Below, in pieces: positions 21,871 to 33,358 of a stretch of DNA of 64,000 nt. Positions within the stretch are counted from its first letter, which is position 1. Every line of letters starts with the position of its first letter. Source of the DNA: Mesodorylaimus sp. YZB2_4 (Eukaryota; Nematoda; Enoplea; Dorylaimida; Dorylaimidae); the NCBI GenBank assembly GCA_030248295.1, contig JASANH010000782.1, positions 124,001 to 188,000 on the forward strand. The letters run 5' to 3'. The translations under genes and the position numbers were made by a program. The notes under the pieces were generated by a model. The model worked only from the letters and a program-made list of their open reading frames with translations. It did no database searches and was not told the DNA's origin.

Positions 21871-22050
21871 GCGTTTATGTTCATGTTCATGTTTTACCAC
21901 ATCACCAAACGCTTATGCGCACTCGAGGGTGAAGGGACACTTTTTACACGAAATGATTTACCGGCCCGCGAGTCGAACACTCGCTCGTAACTGCGCACAT
22001 GGCGTGAGAGGCAGACGCCCAACCCACCAGGCCACGAGGCCGGTGGGTTA
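21871..22050 (-). mobile_element. tRNA-derived SINE, family A, copy 2
   Basis: Inverted copy of the SINE at 14467-14630. Read on the minus strand it has CCTGGTGGGTTGGGCG, GTTCGACTC, the same body and the same ATGAAC tail (here about 21876-21892 as GTTCATGTTCATG). Identity over the body is high. Confidence 0.7.
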
Positions 22051-22491
22051 GGCGTTTCTAATTATATAATCTCGAATAATGCATCTCACATTACAGCGCT
22101 GCGAGCTATAGCCGAATCGAACCCTACCTTTTATATAGCTCTGTTTTCCTGCTTCAGCAAGGCGAATTTGCACCTATTTCTTTAAGAAAAAACAACCTGT
22201 TGTCTTACCGGCTTACACCGAAATATAAAACTCTTGGCAGCCCTCGTGTCTTAAATTCTCTGATATCATCACAAAATCTTCGATGAAAGACGTGAGCATA
22301 AAATCTGATTAAATGCTAAGCCCCTCGCGAAACATTCTTTACATGGCGGATATACATCAGCAGCTTTATGTATATTTCATCATAATTACCTTTTAGAGGA
22401 TTGTACGTCGATGGGCTTATGAGACAGCTTTGACCACGCCTATCCTATTCCCTTTAAAACTGTCATTTCCGAATGATTTTCCATTTACAAC

Positions 22492-23484
22492 ATGGAACAG
22501 AACGGGAGTGCACTTAGTTTGAATGCCAGCCAAAGTTCGTCATTCGAAATGGCGAAATGGGAAAATCTTCTTCGCTATATCGGCTTCTACATGGTCTGTA
22601 CTATCCTTTCCAACATTGGCTGCGTTTTGATCATCGCATCGATTTGGAAAAATGATGAGATGAGGAAAAATCGATTTTATGTAATAATCCACCACGTTTG
22701 CATCGCCAGAATAACTACAAGTGCACAATACACGATCGCAGGAATATACCATTCGTTTCGTGTTTACTCACTAGCACCAGCTTACCAAACTCGCTTCGTG
22801 TGCGTTCTAGTCCATATTTTGATGGCAGTCGGTCCATTCCTGGAAATGATGTGTTTGGCATTCATGACACTGGACCGAATGGTATCGATAACAGCACCTA
22901 TGCGCTACTTCAATATGAAAACGAAGCAGGCTACTGTTATCTCTGGCATACTGTACGTAGTTACAGTAATCGTGAAGGTTATACCAATTTTTGCATTCAA
23001 TGAGTTAAGCACCCGAGTAATGTGCATGAACGCGTACAGTGCACTGACCGAACATTTGGCCTATTTCGCCCAGCTGGAAGACAACACCATTTTGGGAGTG
23101 GTCATTTGTCTTCAAATTATTCTGATGATATTAGTACAGCGAAGATCGAGGAAAGTTGCCAGCACCGACGCCGAAAGAAGGTCCATCGAGCGGCAACTTG
23201 CTCTGATCCCAATTTTGAAAAGGCAAATTATCCTGCATTGTGGATTGCAGATTTTGTCCAGAGCTATATTGTCTGCTAATTTCATGGTATCGAATCCGGC
23301 ATTGGCCATAAGATTGACGGCGGTTGGTGGTTCGATGACTACCTTCGATATTCTGGTGAACACAGTGGCGATACTGTGGAATAAGGATATGAGGAAGGCA
23401 TGCAGAGATATGTTGGGTAGGAAGCAAAATTTAGTTTCGTCAGTGAGCGTCAGAACAGTGAAAACAGGGAATCAGGAGGCCTAG
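22492..23484 (+). CDS. Rhodopsin-like 7TM receptor, intact member of a local trio
   Basis: Single exon, 330 residues, with start MEQNGS and N-glycosylation sites at the N-terminus. Seven hydrophobic segments: TM1 around YIGFYMVCTILSNIGCVLI, TM2 FYVIIHHVCIARITTSAQY, TM3 FVCVLVHILMAVGPFLEMM ending in LDRMVSITAPMRYF (the DRY position reads DRM), TM4 ISGILYVVTVIVKVIPIF, TM5 ILGVVICLQIILMILV, TM6 QIILHCGLQILSRAIL, TM7 FDILVNTVAILWNKDMRK. The third loop carries RRSRKVASTDAERRS. Two inactivated paralogues lie on the other strand at 11.2-12.1 and 15.7-16.6 kb. The pattern recalls invertebrate chemoreceptor expansions; the ligand is unknown. Confidence 0.85.
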   Translation: MEQNGSALSLNASQSSSFEMAKWENLLRYIGFYMVCTILSNIGCVLIIASIWKNDEMRKNRFYVIIHHVCIARITTSAQYTIAGIYHSFRVYSLAPAYQTRFVCVLVHILMAVGPFLEMMCLAFMTLDRMVSITAPMRYFNMKTKQATVISGILYVVTVIVKVIPIFAFNELSTRVMCMNAYSALTEHLAYFAQLEDNTILGVVICLQIILMILVQRRSRKVASTDAERRSIERQLALIPILKRQIILHCGLQILSRAILSANFMVSNPALAIRLTAVGGSMTTFDILVNTVAILWNKDMRKACRDMLGRKQNLVSSVSVRTVKTGNQEA

Positions 23485-25516
23485 GTCATATGTATTAGTC
23501 GTCAGTTTGGCCATAATGAGTGCAGAAGTTAATGTGAGCACGACAAAATTTTTTCCATCCTTCAGCCCTCTGATTGTTTCTGATACTCTTTTTATCCATA
23601 AAAATTATCAATAGTAATTTCTATAATGATAAAATTGTCTTTTCTCAGTTTTAGACTCTTCGCATGGTTTTTTGCAACTACTTTTTTTGCAAAATCAGGA
23701 GGATAACATCCATTCACTGCGGAAGATCAGAAATGCAATGCTCTAGGGAAATACTGCATTTGAAATAGGCCTGATGTGGAAAAAGAATATATCGTGGGAA
23801 TCCCTTCAAGGTGAAATCAATCGTCTTTCCATACAACGGTTCGCCATAGCCTTTTCCATCAAAAACATGACCCTTTTCTATCAAAAACATGAGCCTTTTC
23901 TATCAAAAAAGAGCCTTTTCTAACAAGCCTCCCGCCGGATGCTGTCGCAGGATATAAACAAGTGATTTCAACCTGACTCAGAAACTATTTGGGAAGGGAA
24001 TCAACTGGTTAGTTGCAGTACGACCCATACAGCAGGCGAGGGGGGTGGCGGTTCTAAACGAACTATTTTAGTCAGTAATGCAAGACCGACTCTACCAGAA
24101 AGCGTGGTTTTTTTGCAATCTAGAAAAACATCAGATCTTCTACGCCAATTTTTATCAATTCTGAGTACCTTACGAGCGACGGACAAAATAAACCTCAAAG
24201 TGACTATATTTAGGAAAACGGTCCAATGCTCCTGATCTATAGCCAGAACATGATAAATAAAAAGAACCAGAAACAAGTGGTGCAGTGTTATAATTAGCTG
24301 CCATTGCTTTGTTAAAGTGCTTTTGGTCGATTCAAGAGCCAACCTAGAAATAGTGATAAAAATCGATATGACTGATATGATCGATATGATAAGATAATAT
24401 ACGATATTATCTCGATATCATGATATTATTACATTCCTTGCGCTCCCTTCGGAAGGATACAGTGATCAACAAATGTCAAGTCTGCCAAGAATTTAATTCA
24501 TTGTTGTGGTGTTCGTGTTGGTGATGACAGGCACAGGTCTCACGCGCCTTGCTGTTTTAGCTCTTCGAAGAGTTAAGTGTGGCTCATATTCTCTGCGTTA
24601 AAAAACAGAATCACACACACTCGGGTACTAAATACTACATAAGTTATTGAAGTAAGCTGTGAGTAAAAGTTTGCGACTTTGCATCGGGCAGTATTTCTTA
24701 AAATGGTAAGTTTAAAGTGTGACTGTTTCAATTTTAAAGTCGCTTTAGAAGCTAAGGACAAACAAAAATTCAAATTTTAAAGACGATTCATCATGCAAAA
24801 GGGTGTTTTATTTATTTAACCAAAAGTCTGCATAAAGCTCTTACTGTGATAGCTGGCCATAATAATAAACTTCAACAAAACCAGTAGAATGGCTTGGCTG
24901 TATGGATAGTAAAAGTATATGTTGACAGAACGTTAAAATTTGGTGGAAAATCCCTAGTCTTTAATATTTTAACAAATTCGGTGTAACACAAATCTTTAAA
25001 CATTTTAGAACGCAAACATAGAAACACTGACAAATCCCACAGATAAGCACGTTTGCTTATGAAACGGGTGGGGAAGGATAGTTCACTCCCAGTTAGTGTA
25101 GATACAGATATCTATATCTATATCTGCAGTATTTCTAATCATTGGATATACTTTAGATATGGATATGGATATCTGTAATATGATATCTATATCTATATCG
25201 TTTCGTAGATGGATATCTATATCCGTATCGTGTCTTTTGAGGCTGAGATACGCATTTGAAATATGAATATTTGACATTCTTCCTGCCATTCAAAATGCGT
25301 GGTTGTGCGCATCTCTTGCATTATCTTATTGTAGCATGAATGCTTCAATATTTTCAGATTATTTTGTGTTCTTGGCGTGAAAGCGAATTCCACATTGACA
25401 AGTCAAGTCAAACCAAGCCAGCAGCTAAGTCAACTTAGCAAGGTGGTGACCTGGCCACAGTTTAAAAGCCTAGAATTTGAAAACTTTCTACATAATATTT
25501 GCGGCATTCTGCCAGC
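23485..25516. other. Intergenic with simple repeats
   Basis: At 23865-23925 the unit CCTTTTCTATCAAAAA is repeated about three times. 24350-24430 is rich in GATATGAT/CGATAT motifs and 25089-25215 in ATCTATATC/GATATG motifs. A minus frame at 24001-24342 has hydrophobic stretches but no recognisable domain. Confidence 0.4.
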
Positions 25517-27197
25517 ATGTGGTGTGTTGTCGCATCAACATCGGCTTGGAGCTTGTGCGGCTGCGTAAGTCATAAAACTTGTGAGAATCTTATACCATAT
25601 TGTGACCCTGATACTGACATCCGCAAGTACTGTAAAATGCGCATGCGAGGAGAATTCTATCAAAGTGGGGAGCAAACCAGCATCAGATGGAGCTCGTAGC
25701 AACTGTGAGAAAAGGTGCACTGAATGGTTGAAAAGTTTTCAGTTGTGATCGCTTGGAAATGCAAGAGCTTACTTGATTAAAATTTGGCAAGCTCGTGTCT
25801 TCCCTCACCAGCCTCTTGCAGACAGTGTCTGACTTGCAGACGTGCCACGGTTACGCTTGTTCCTAAGTCTGGTGACAAGAGTGATTTGAAAGCATACCGG
25901 CCAATTTCGTTACTATGCATTTTTTCAGAATTATTGGAGCGCCACGTAGACAACATTCTACGATCCTCCCTTACAATTTCCCCTCAACAAAATGGGTTCG
26001 CCAAGCGTCGTGGTACAAATACGGCCTTGATCATAGCCAGTCAATTTATTCATGACCATCTGAATTCGAAGAAATACAAACTCGTTGTGAGCGTTTTTCT
26101 GGATTTCAAAAAGGCTTTCGACCGAGTACCTCACCCTCTTCTTTTAGGGTCGCTCCAACGGGACCACCGAATCCCCTGCAAGCTGGCTCGCTGGCTCAAT
26201 TCGTACTTGTCGAATCGTTCACAATTTGTGGTCATTGATGGTCATTCGTCTGGTGATATCCCTGTCACCTCTGGAGTGCCACAAGGAAGTGTCCTCGGTC
26301 CAACTTTATTCATCGCCTACATCAACGATCTGCTCGTGAAATTTGAAGCCAAATTTTCATGTACACCAACGCATCGTCAACTATTACAAGCATACGCTGA
26401 TGACACGGCTCTTTTTGTTCCCATCCACAAATCGGATGAGTTGATTACCGTTGTCCAGCCTATGATTGATTTCATTTCGTCCTAGGTCAAATCAGCTGGT
26501 CTTGATTTCAACATCTCAAAATCCCAGTCGATTCTGTTTCGCTATGGTCATAATGTCCTTTCCTCCCATCCAAATTTGTATTTGAACGGTCAGAAACTTG
26601 ATTTCTTTGATAAGGTAAAATACCTCGGCATTGTATTTTCCTGTGATATGAAATTTAGTGAGAACGTTTCTTTGATTGTTCGGGAAGCGATCAGTATGAT
26701 TGCGGCTATTAGACGCAGATTGGGCAGACACGTACATCCAGTGGTCCTGGGATCTGTTTACGATGCTTGTGTGCGCACTGTGCTGGAATATGGCCAAGGA
26801 TTCGACTCGTCGTCGTACCTGCCCGTGATCAATGATTTCGTCGAACTGTCGGTCACTCTAGGAATACTCAGGGAAAACTTGTCCTTTTTCAGCTTCTTGC
26901 AGACGACGTGTTTTAGGAGATTCCCCCAATGGTTTATCCCAGATAGTAATGCGCATCTATGGCTCGGTGGTTACGCGATGGCCGACTGGCGATTCTTGGA
27001 TGGTAGCGATGGTCAGATCTTGTGGGCTGTGGCCAACATCCCTGGACCAGCTAAGAATGGGACTTGTTTGGCTGCCGACTTCGCAACGGCTGGCAACTGG
27101 CGTGCTATGCCATGCAGTACGATCAGTGGAATTGGCTTCTGTGAAATGGCCAAGAAACCAATATGTGGAGAAACTGGCGGCATTCTGGCATCTGATA
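25517..27197 (+). CDS. C-type lectin gene, split; partial domain
   Basis: Exon 1 (25517-25564) encodes a signal-like [16 protein letters not shown] and ends at a GTAAGT donor in phase 0. The matching acceptor CTTCTTGCAG ends at 26902, also phase 0. The exon 26903-27197 encodes the second half of a C-type lectin domain: [42 protein letters not shown] and [10 protein letters not shown]. It stops at a GTAAGT donor (27198). The N-terminal half of the lectin fold is missing between the two exons, where a retrotransposon sits. Either a middle exon is lost or unrecognised, or the gene is broken. A 33-base intron to an acceptor at 27230 would give a short tail. Confidence 0.5.
25790..26880 (+). mobile_element. 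5'-truncated non-LTR (LINE) retrotransposon, reverse transcriptase
   Basis: Reading on the plus strand gives the fingers/palm of a LINE reverse transcriptase: [66 protein letters not shown] and the catalytic YADDTALF. One in-frame TAG (26483-26485) follows, then the thumb-like [18 protein letters not shown] and [12 protein letters not shown]. The endonuclease is absent and the 3' end is lost near 26800-26880, giving way to the intron end of a lectin exon. The type is Jockey/CR1-like. It is dead because of the truncation and the stop. Confidence 0.85.
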
Positions 27198-27214
27198 GTA
27201 AGTTGCATATTTAA

Positions 27215-29990
27215 TGGAATTTTGTATCAGCTAGCCATGACGGATTTTCATGACGGATTCAGCTGACCTGACGCCTAGCATGCTGAGGAGCTTATTTCCA
27301 AACATGCCGAGTGGCATTCAACAATTTTTGCCGCAAGTGCTTGGAAGGGAGTCATCGGATGAGTTCATACCAAGTCAGATAGCACAAAACATCAGGCCAG
27401 AAATCTGGGGGGGGGGGGGGGAGATACGTAAGTCCTCCAGGGTCTACCAGATCAAGTCTCTGGTGGGTTTGCTTAAGTTTCGAAGGTTGTCAGATGAGTG
27501 GGATGGAAAAATCTGCGGCGCACCAGAAGCTTCGTTGAGCCAATTTTAAAGCTTCAAGTTTTTCTTTTTCGCACTGTAACGTTAATAGCCTTGCGTCCAA
27601 ACTGCTTTGTTCGCACTAATAGTCATTTATTCGAGCCGAAAATGTCCGCCGAAATGTGTGAAGTCTAAAATAGGCACTGGTGACCATGAAGGCCAACCCT
27701 CAGCCAGCGAGTCAGGCATGTCTGTACCTCCCCTCGCTCTTTACAGAAACTATTGTCAACGTCATGTGCGTCAAATCGAGCCGCAGAATGGAGCCAGATT
27801 CGATCGAGCTCACTAATGACCGCAAGAAACTCGGTGTCGCAGGCAAATGGGTCAGAACTTGCAAATTTGCTTCGATGAGCGCCTTCAAAGTGCATATTTC
27901 ATCGTACATGAGCGTATGGAGTCGATGCGTGAACCTGGGCTCCGAAGTGGCTATGCCTGCCGATATCTGCAGCTGTTAGGCAGTTAATATGGCTATGATT
28001 CGTCTCCTTCACATTAATCCTTTCATAACACGTTGGTATTCATGTCAAAGTGCTGTCTCCTGCATGTATATCTGATTTCATGCCCTACTCATCATTAGCA
28101 TAGTCGCAGACCAATTTTCAGATGGACAACTTAGTTAGTACGGTTATCCATGAATTTCTTTGTAGCTTGAGAGCTCTGTCGCAACATATCGGACTTACAA
28201 TGTAACTGCTAAGAAGGCAGCTAATGGTGGCTGCGCGTCACTTTATGGTTGGAATCGTACTACATCATTTCTTTAAAAAATTTGTTATCAGACAACAACA
28301 AAGCAAGCCCAGCTACTGTGCTTTGACTAAATGCACGGCGAGACTAGACAGACAGACTGCAATAGAACTCATGACTGTCAGTTTCTGTTTGCCATCTCTA
28401 AAATTGGCCATCACTCCATTCAGGCAATAGAGAGATGACAACACAAGGGCCGATGGTCGTTCTAGTCCTGAAGGTTGTACGCCTGAAGCTATTAGCATGC
28501 TGGCTCCACCGAAGCTGAACTTTAGCTCTAGTGTCACTGAGTAGGTGCTACACATGCAGTACTCGTGCTGTAACGACAGATGTAGCCTTACTGCAGCAGG
28601 TCCTCACTGTTCCCCAAGTGAGTTCGAGGTAACAGAAAGGAATTGTATTCCGAAACTTCAAACTTCCGTACTTACTCCAACATACGAATAGGTATATTCA
28701 TGAAGGTACGCCTTTGATGAAAAACAGAATAAAATCCCGCGGGGAGTCGACCCCACGACTCCACGAAGCACCAAGTACATCACAGAGACATGCGTTGTGG
28801 CTTAGTGTGGGAATACGATTGTGAGCCTCGCCCTGAAGGCAACATAAACGTAGATATATCACGTCCACATACATAAGTATAACCCACTTAAGCATGTGCC
28901 GCCGATGGAGCCCAGCTAACCTCGTTTGCCTCGCATTTGGTGAGAGAAGAGCGGCGGCTTAGATTTTTTTAGAAATACTGTACTATACGGTCCGTGTTTT
29001 TAGATCTTTTTAGAATAAGTTGGATCGAGTTTTCAAATGACCGCGTTTTCAAATCTCGTGACCTGTTTTTAGCTGTTCGTGAAAACGCTCAAAGGGAAAC
29101 GAAAGTCAGCTAAGACAATTGCTGGTTCAAAATTATCTTGATCGCGGGTGCAAGCATATTTGTCTTCCTGAAAAAGCCTCTAGCCCAGGTCTGACATTGG
29201 GTCGAGAAACCCAACCCGGTTTTTAGGGTTTTTGGGCTGGATTAGGTCGAGTTTTTAAACGCGGTGGTTTTTGGGCTGTTGAGGGTGACCTTTTCGAACC
29301 CAACCTAAAAGACCACTTTTTCACTTGGAGTGCCTCATTCGTCAACCTGATAACGCTGTTGACCAGCAAAGCGTTTTGAAGCCACTGCGACATGATGTCC
29401 GTTGGTTTCGAATCGACAGATTCTCGTGTTTCAAAAACGTACCCAGTGTCCCCAGCGAATCTACTTCGACATGTCAGCCTGACTGTGACGGAACTGAGAA
29501 TGGTCCATCAGCAGATGTTATCGAGCTCTGACCTGATCTCTTTTCTATTTTCGGTCGTGTCCATCCATTTTCGACATCTGCACGAATGTAGCTGTTTGAT
29601 AATTTGCTGCTAGTTAGCGCTGAGTGGAAGAGTCCCAAGCTGCAATGCCCACGTAAAAAAGCAGTTGGCATGATTGAGTTAATTGAAGGTATTGTTTAGG
29701 TACAAAGCGAAAATTATTTTGTCGGCGTTACTTAAATTATTTGAATTATTTGTCGGTAAAAGTACAACGCAAAAATTTTTTTGTCGGCGAAACTTATACC
29801 ATATATTAACCAAGCGACCTAAGGGCTGTCGAAAGCAGCGTTTGATTGGCGTCACTGCGTTGGATACCCAGCGATATTTTCTGAACTCCACCAGGTTTAC
29901 CACCTAGCATGATACATGTAAAACTAAAGCAGGTGTGGCGCCAAAGGCAACGTGGCCGCAAAGCATGAAAAAGGGAAGGAAAAAAGTTGC
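27215..29990. other. Intergenic and repeats, no gene supported
   Basis: Contains a G run near 27411-27421 followed by GATAC|GTAAGT with no supported partner exon. A dispersed repeat copy lies at 28095-28240. Around 29180-29300 there are GGGTTT/GGGTCGAG motifs related to those at 39450-39560 and 39700-39920. A minus frame at 27712-27960 reads coherently but matches nothing that I recognise. Confidence 0.35.
28095..28240. repeat. Dispersed repeat, copy 2
   Basis: Shares ATAGTCGCAGACCAA and the CTGTCGCAACAT...AGGCAGCTAATGGTGG end with the stretch at 18670-18930. Confidence 0.5.
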
Positions 29991-30310
29991 GGCCATCCAT
30001 AAAGGACGTCCACCAAAACCCGGAGAGGGCTTATTTTTCAAGCTCGAGCCGTCAGCTTGTTGTCTCTGTCCCGCTGACGCAGTTTGTTGCCGCTCATTGA
30101 ATCGACGTATACTGATGGTAAACCAAACCACATAGCACAAGTGTCGCAGTGCATCGCTTAAGCACAAAAAGCTGTATATATTCACGGTATGCACGAGTAC
30201 ATCATGCATGGTGTCTCTCTGAGGCATCGTTCATGCAGCGGAAAGGTGATTTGCTGGCGGCAGAAACACTTGGGGCCGTCCATAAAGGACGTCCACCCCC
30301 CAGCGCTTAC
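29985..30310 (+). repeat. Two direct scraps of Harbinger-like terminal repeats
   Basis: GGCCATCCATAAAGGACGTCCACC (about 29991) and GGGGCCGTCCATAAAGGACG (about 30275) resemble the 26-bp end of the transposon at 3638. They stand in the same orientation 280 bases apart. No intervening element body is recognisable. Confidence 0.45.
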
Positions 30311-30467
30311 TGTGCTATCGCATCCAGCTAAGTATGTTTTTGCTTTCGTACATGTATCTCCTAATTATGTAAAGTGATACTCGAGTGCTACCCTTTCACC
30401 GATATGGTAAGCATTGAATATATGAAACATCAGACAGAACGTCAAGATGGTGATGGCTCGTTGCTTC

Positions 30468-30473
30468 TTTATT
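30468..30473 (-). terminator. Poly(A) signal AATAAA of the cysteine-rich peptide gene
   Basis: AATAAA on the minus strand (followed by GAAGC), about 130 bases past the TAA at 30605. Confidence 0.55.
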
Positions 30474-30604
30474 ATTCTTCAATGCAGAAATAAGTATAGT
30501 TTTATACTAATTTCATCACAGCGTAAACGAAACACCTTTCTCTAGTCGCATATTATCAGATGGATCTGGTGCTGGCAATAGGATAGAGCGAAAGGAGCTG
30601 TACT

Positions 30605-30981
30605 TTAACACGACGCGTTAATACACGACGACGTACATCCCGATGCTACGCAGGCATCGCAACATTGATAAAAAACTTCCTTATCGTCTGGTACACCGAG
30701 ATGCCCCTTGTGACGAGCCTAAAAAACGTTTGCATCTGCAAGATCTTGCATGAACGTCGCCTTTAAAAATAACTTCAAACTTTATCTTAATTAAGACAAG
30801 CATGCTCGCGTCAGCTGACGACGTGTCCTAGTTGCGAAGACAGATAATCCTAGCTTATCTCACAGCACTATTAAGGTCAAGTTCATTGAAGTTGGTTACT
30901 TACAACGAATGGGGGCGACGCGAGTGTCATCACGTTTCCAATAATCATCAGAGCCAAACAGGCGAAAAATAGATAACGCAT
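30605..30981 (-). CDS. Secreted six-cysteine peptide precursor, two coding exons
   Basis: Exon 1 (30981-30904) encodes 26 residues that form a classic signal peptide: MRYLFFACLALMIIG, then a small-residue region ending around TLASPPFV. The donor GTAAGTAACC follows in phase 0. Exon 2 (30718-30605; acceptor CGTTTTTTAG) adds 37 residues. The first half is charged (ARHKGHLG...DDKE). The end is cysteine-dense, spaced C-C-x2-C-x4-C-x3-C-x4-C, with the last Cys right before TAA. A 5' non-coding exon precedes it (acceptor TTTTTTCAG ending at 30993, donor AAAG|GTTAGT at 31047). The intron lengths are 54 and 185. The total is 63 residues. Features match antimicrobial, toxin-like or hormone-like disulfide peptides, and none of these can be chosen. 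It is too short and too split to be seen as a long frame. Confidence 0.6.
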
Positions 30982-31122
30982 CTTTCTAATGCCTGAAAAA
31001 ACTTAAAAATGTGCGTTAAGGTGACCAAAAGCTTGAAGCTACTAACCTTTCCGGTACAAAATTACTTTTGACAGTAGAAAGAAGAGCTTCAGTGATGAGC
31101 TGGTCCTAAAATGAGCGGTCTC

Positions 31123-31129
31123 TTTTATA
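31123..31129 (-). promoter_or_regulatory. TATA box of the cysteine-rich peptide gene
   Basis: TATAAAA on the minus strand lies about 75-80 bases upstream of the first donor (31046), leaving room for a start site near 31095 and a 5' non-coding exon ending ACCGGAAAG. Confidence 0.55.
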
Positions 31130-31824
31130 ACACACACTATGGTAAAGAATGTGTTGGAAGTTGCTTTAGGCAAAGCTGGCGGTTTTTAGACCCTTTGCTT
31201 AATAAGTGCCTACTTTCCGAGCACTGGACGGTCCCATAGTTTTTAACAGGCTGTGGAGAAAGGGCCGCGGTGTCTCAATGGTTCTGGTTTAAGTCCCGCA
31301 CCGCCTGGCCCTGCCTACGATCGCGGTGAGCAGGCCCAGGCTGACGACCAGCTGTCTGAAAGGCAGCAGCTAGGAGCCTCATTTCAGAAAGCCCGTTCTC
31401 ATTTAAAGAAGAATGCCCTAAATGGCGATTTTGTGGCTCCCCTCATCAGCCCTGTCTTGCTCATCCAGTGCGGCGAAGTGGCGAAAAGAGCACTGTAGAG
31501 AAAAACTGGTCCTTGCACAAGTTCTTAAAAAGCCTTTCTTGCTTGTGCTGGCTGTCGGAGAGGGTGCACCTAGTGGAGAGGTCAGAGGGAACCTGCTTGG
31601 AAAGCTGGACCTCGCATTACATGGCCATAAGTGCTGGCCATGTGGGAAATAGGATTGCGGCACCAGTTCTTCACAAGAAAAAAACTGGTCTGTGAAAACC
31701 TTTGTGAAGTTCAAACCGCTTATGTCCTAAGAACGGATTCAGATTTGATTGTCCTGAGCATAAGTACTTACTGCACAGCACAAAGTTAAAATCTTGACAT
31801 CCCGTATTTCAGCGCTTGTAAGAC

Positions 31825-31833
31825 CCTTATATA
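31825..31833 (-). promoter_or_regulatory. Second TATA-like box with a nearby splice donor
   Basis: TATATAAGG on the minus strand is followed about 55 bases on by GCA|GTAAGTACTT (donor at 31771) and, 45 bases later, by an acceptor TTCTTAG (31727). This repeats the arrangement upstream of the peptide gene, but no signal-peptide frame follows in the next exon. Confidence 0.25.
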
Positions 31834-31923
31834 ACCCAGGTTCACTTCACCAACCCATGTTACATCTTTTCTAAAAATAACTTTCAAAACCAGAAATTTA
31901 TTCAATGGACGCACTCACCTAAT

Positions 31924-32184
31924 TCAGATACGCTCACTTGAGTGCGAGTAGATCACTTTGATGGAAGATTTCTGGAAACCCACATTTTGTCGATAGCCAA
32001 GACAGACCTGAAGTAATCGCGTATGGCGGTGCCCCTTCTTATTACGTCCACCAGCAGACACCAGTTCAAATTTTTTAGGTTCTGTCTTGAAAGGTCTTGT
32101 CTGAAAGCTTGAAAGAGAGATTGAAAAGAGCCTTGCAAGAGATTGTAAGAGATTGAATAAGTGTAAAATCAGCGTTAGAAGCAT
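31924..32184 (-). CDS. Possible small secreted protein, unrecognised
   Basis: An 86-residue minus frame starting MLLTLILHLFNLLQ, a signal-peptide-like or anchor-like N-terminus. It is followed by a basic region with GGRNKKGHRH and only one cysteine. An AATAAA lies about 30 bases beyond the stop. The N-terminal DNA is partly a CAATCTCTT-type repeat, so the hydrophobic start may be a coincidence. Confidence 0.25.
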   Translation of the reverse strand: MLLTLILHLFNLLQSLARLFSISLSSFQTRPFKTEPKKFELVSAGGRNKKGHRHTRLLQVCLGYRQNVGFQKSSIKVIYSHSSERI

Positions 32185-33358
32185 CCAGTTTGAAAAAACA
32201 CATTCGAGAATAATAAAATTTGGTCAAATCCATGGGGGCGCGGTAGCGTCCCCCATGTAGTACACCTGCAACACCAACAACGATATCTCAAAAGTCTGAT
32301 GTCATAAGGCAATGGAATTTTGTTTCTTAGCGTAACATTACACTAGATTAAGTTCTTTGGAAGGAATTTCCGAAATCTCTATCCGTTCGGGCTCCACTCA
32401 TACTAGGGGTGCGGGGACGAAAATCCCGACCTGGTTTTTTTATTTTCGCTTTAACTCGCGAACCGTGCGGCCAAAACCGATGACATTTTGTACGGATATG
32501 AGAGACTAGTTGGGGGAAGGTGTGTACCAAAAATCTTTTCAAAATCTCTACTGGTTATTCTTCTATGAGCAGAAACGTGCCCGCGTCATAGAAGCATGTA
32601 TGTTTTATCTATCTATGTATGTATGGACCCGATAGATCACAACGCCGATCTGGGCTGTGTGAGAGCGGGGGATCCAGCTATATGCTCAAACGACGGGGTA
32701 ACATCACTGCTGGTGCCTTTTGGAATTTGTTTGACCAGTTGTTGCCCCAAATTGCTGTAGGGTGCTCAGAAGGGGGTCCACTCGCGCAAAATTATCATTT
32801 TTTGCACTTTTGGACTTCATAAAAACCATCTGGGGTGGCGCTGGGCATATTTTTATGGCTAAATCGAATCAGGAAGGTGCGGGAAGCAACTTCTGACCGA
32901 AAAATGTCACTTGTTGCAAAAGTTAGATTTTTTGGTTTTTGTTGGGGGTCCATTTAAACATAAAAACTAAAAAATTTGGAAACGCAGATAAGTTCTGCAG
33001 GATATGACTTGGTGGCTTATCGAGGATACAGGGTCATAGGACTAATGGGATTTCTGTTACATCAGTATATATATAAACAAAAAACCCATGTCTAGTTTTT
33101 AAAATGGCTGGAAATTCAAAATGTGGCAATTATTCATCGAAATTCATCGTTATTAAAGAGCTTTGCAATTAAACGGCGAAAATGCATGTTATAATTAATG
33201 CTAGAGGTTGCACTGAAAACGAGGTTAAAATGTTATGCCATGAATGGCAGAGTAAAAAAATTTTGAAAAAAATAAAAAAAATGCTGCGGTATATTTTATA
33301 AAATTTGCTCATTTGAATACTGCTTGTCACTAACCATCAAATTTGACTTGGGCACATC
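32185..33358. other. Repeat-like intergenic, no gene seen
   Basis: Includes a small stem (CATGGGGGCG...CGTCCCCCATG, about 32231-32258) and TATC/TATG-rich sequence near 32590-32630. The rest has the look of old transposon DNA without recognisable ends. Confidence 0.3.

Noticed and set aside
24001-24342. 113-residue minus frame with hydrophobic stretch
   Set aside because: No recognisable receptor or channel motif, no splice or poly(A) support.
27665-27979. Overlapping plus and minus frames of 65-99 residues
   Set aside because: The minus frame reads smoothly but has no motif, start context or splice partner.
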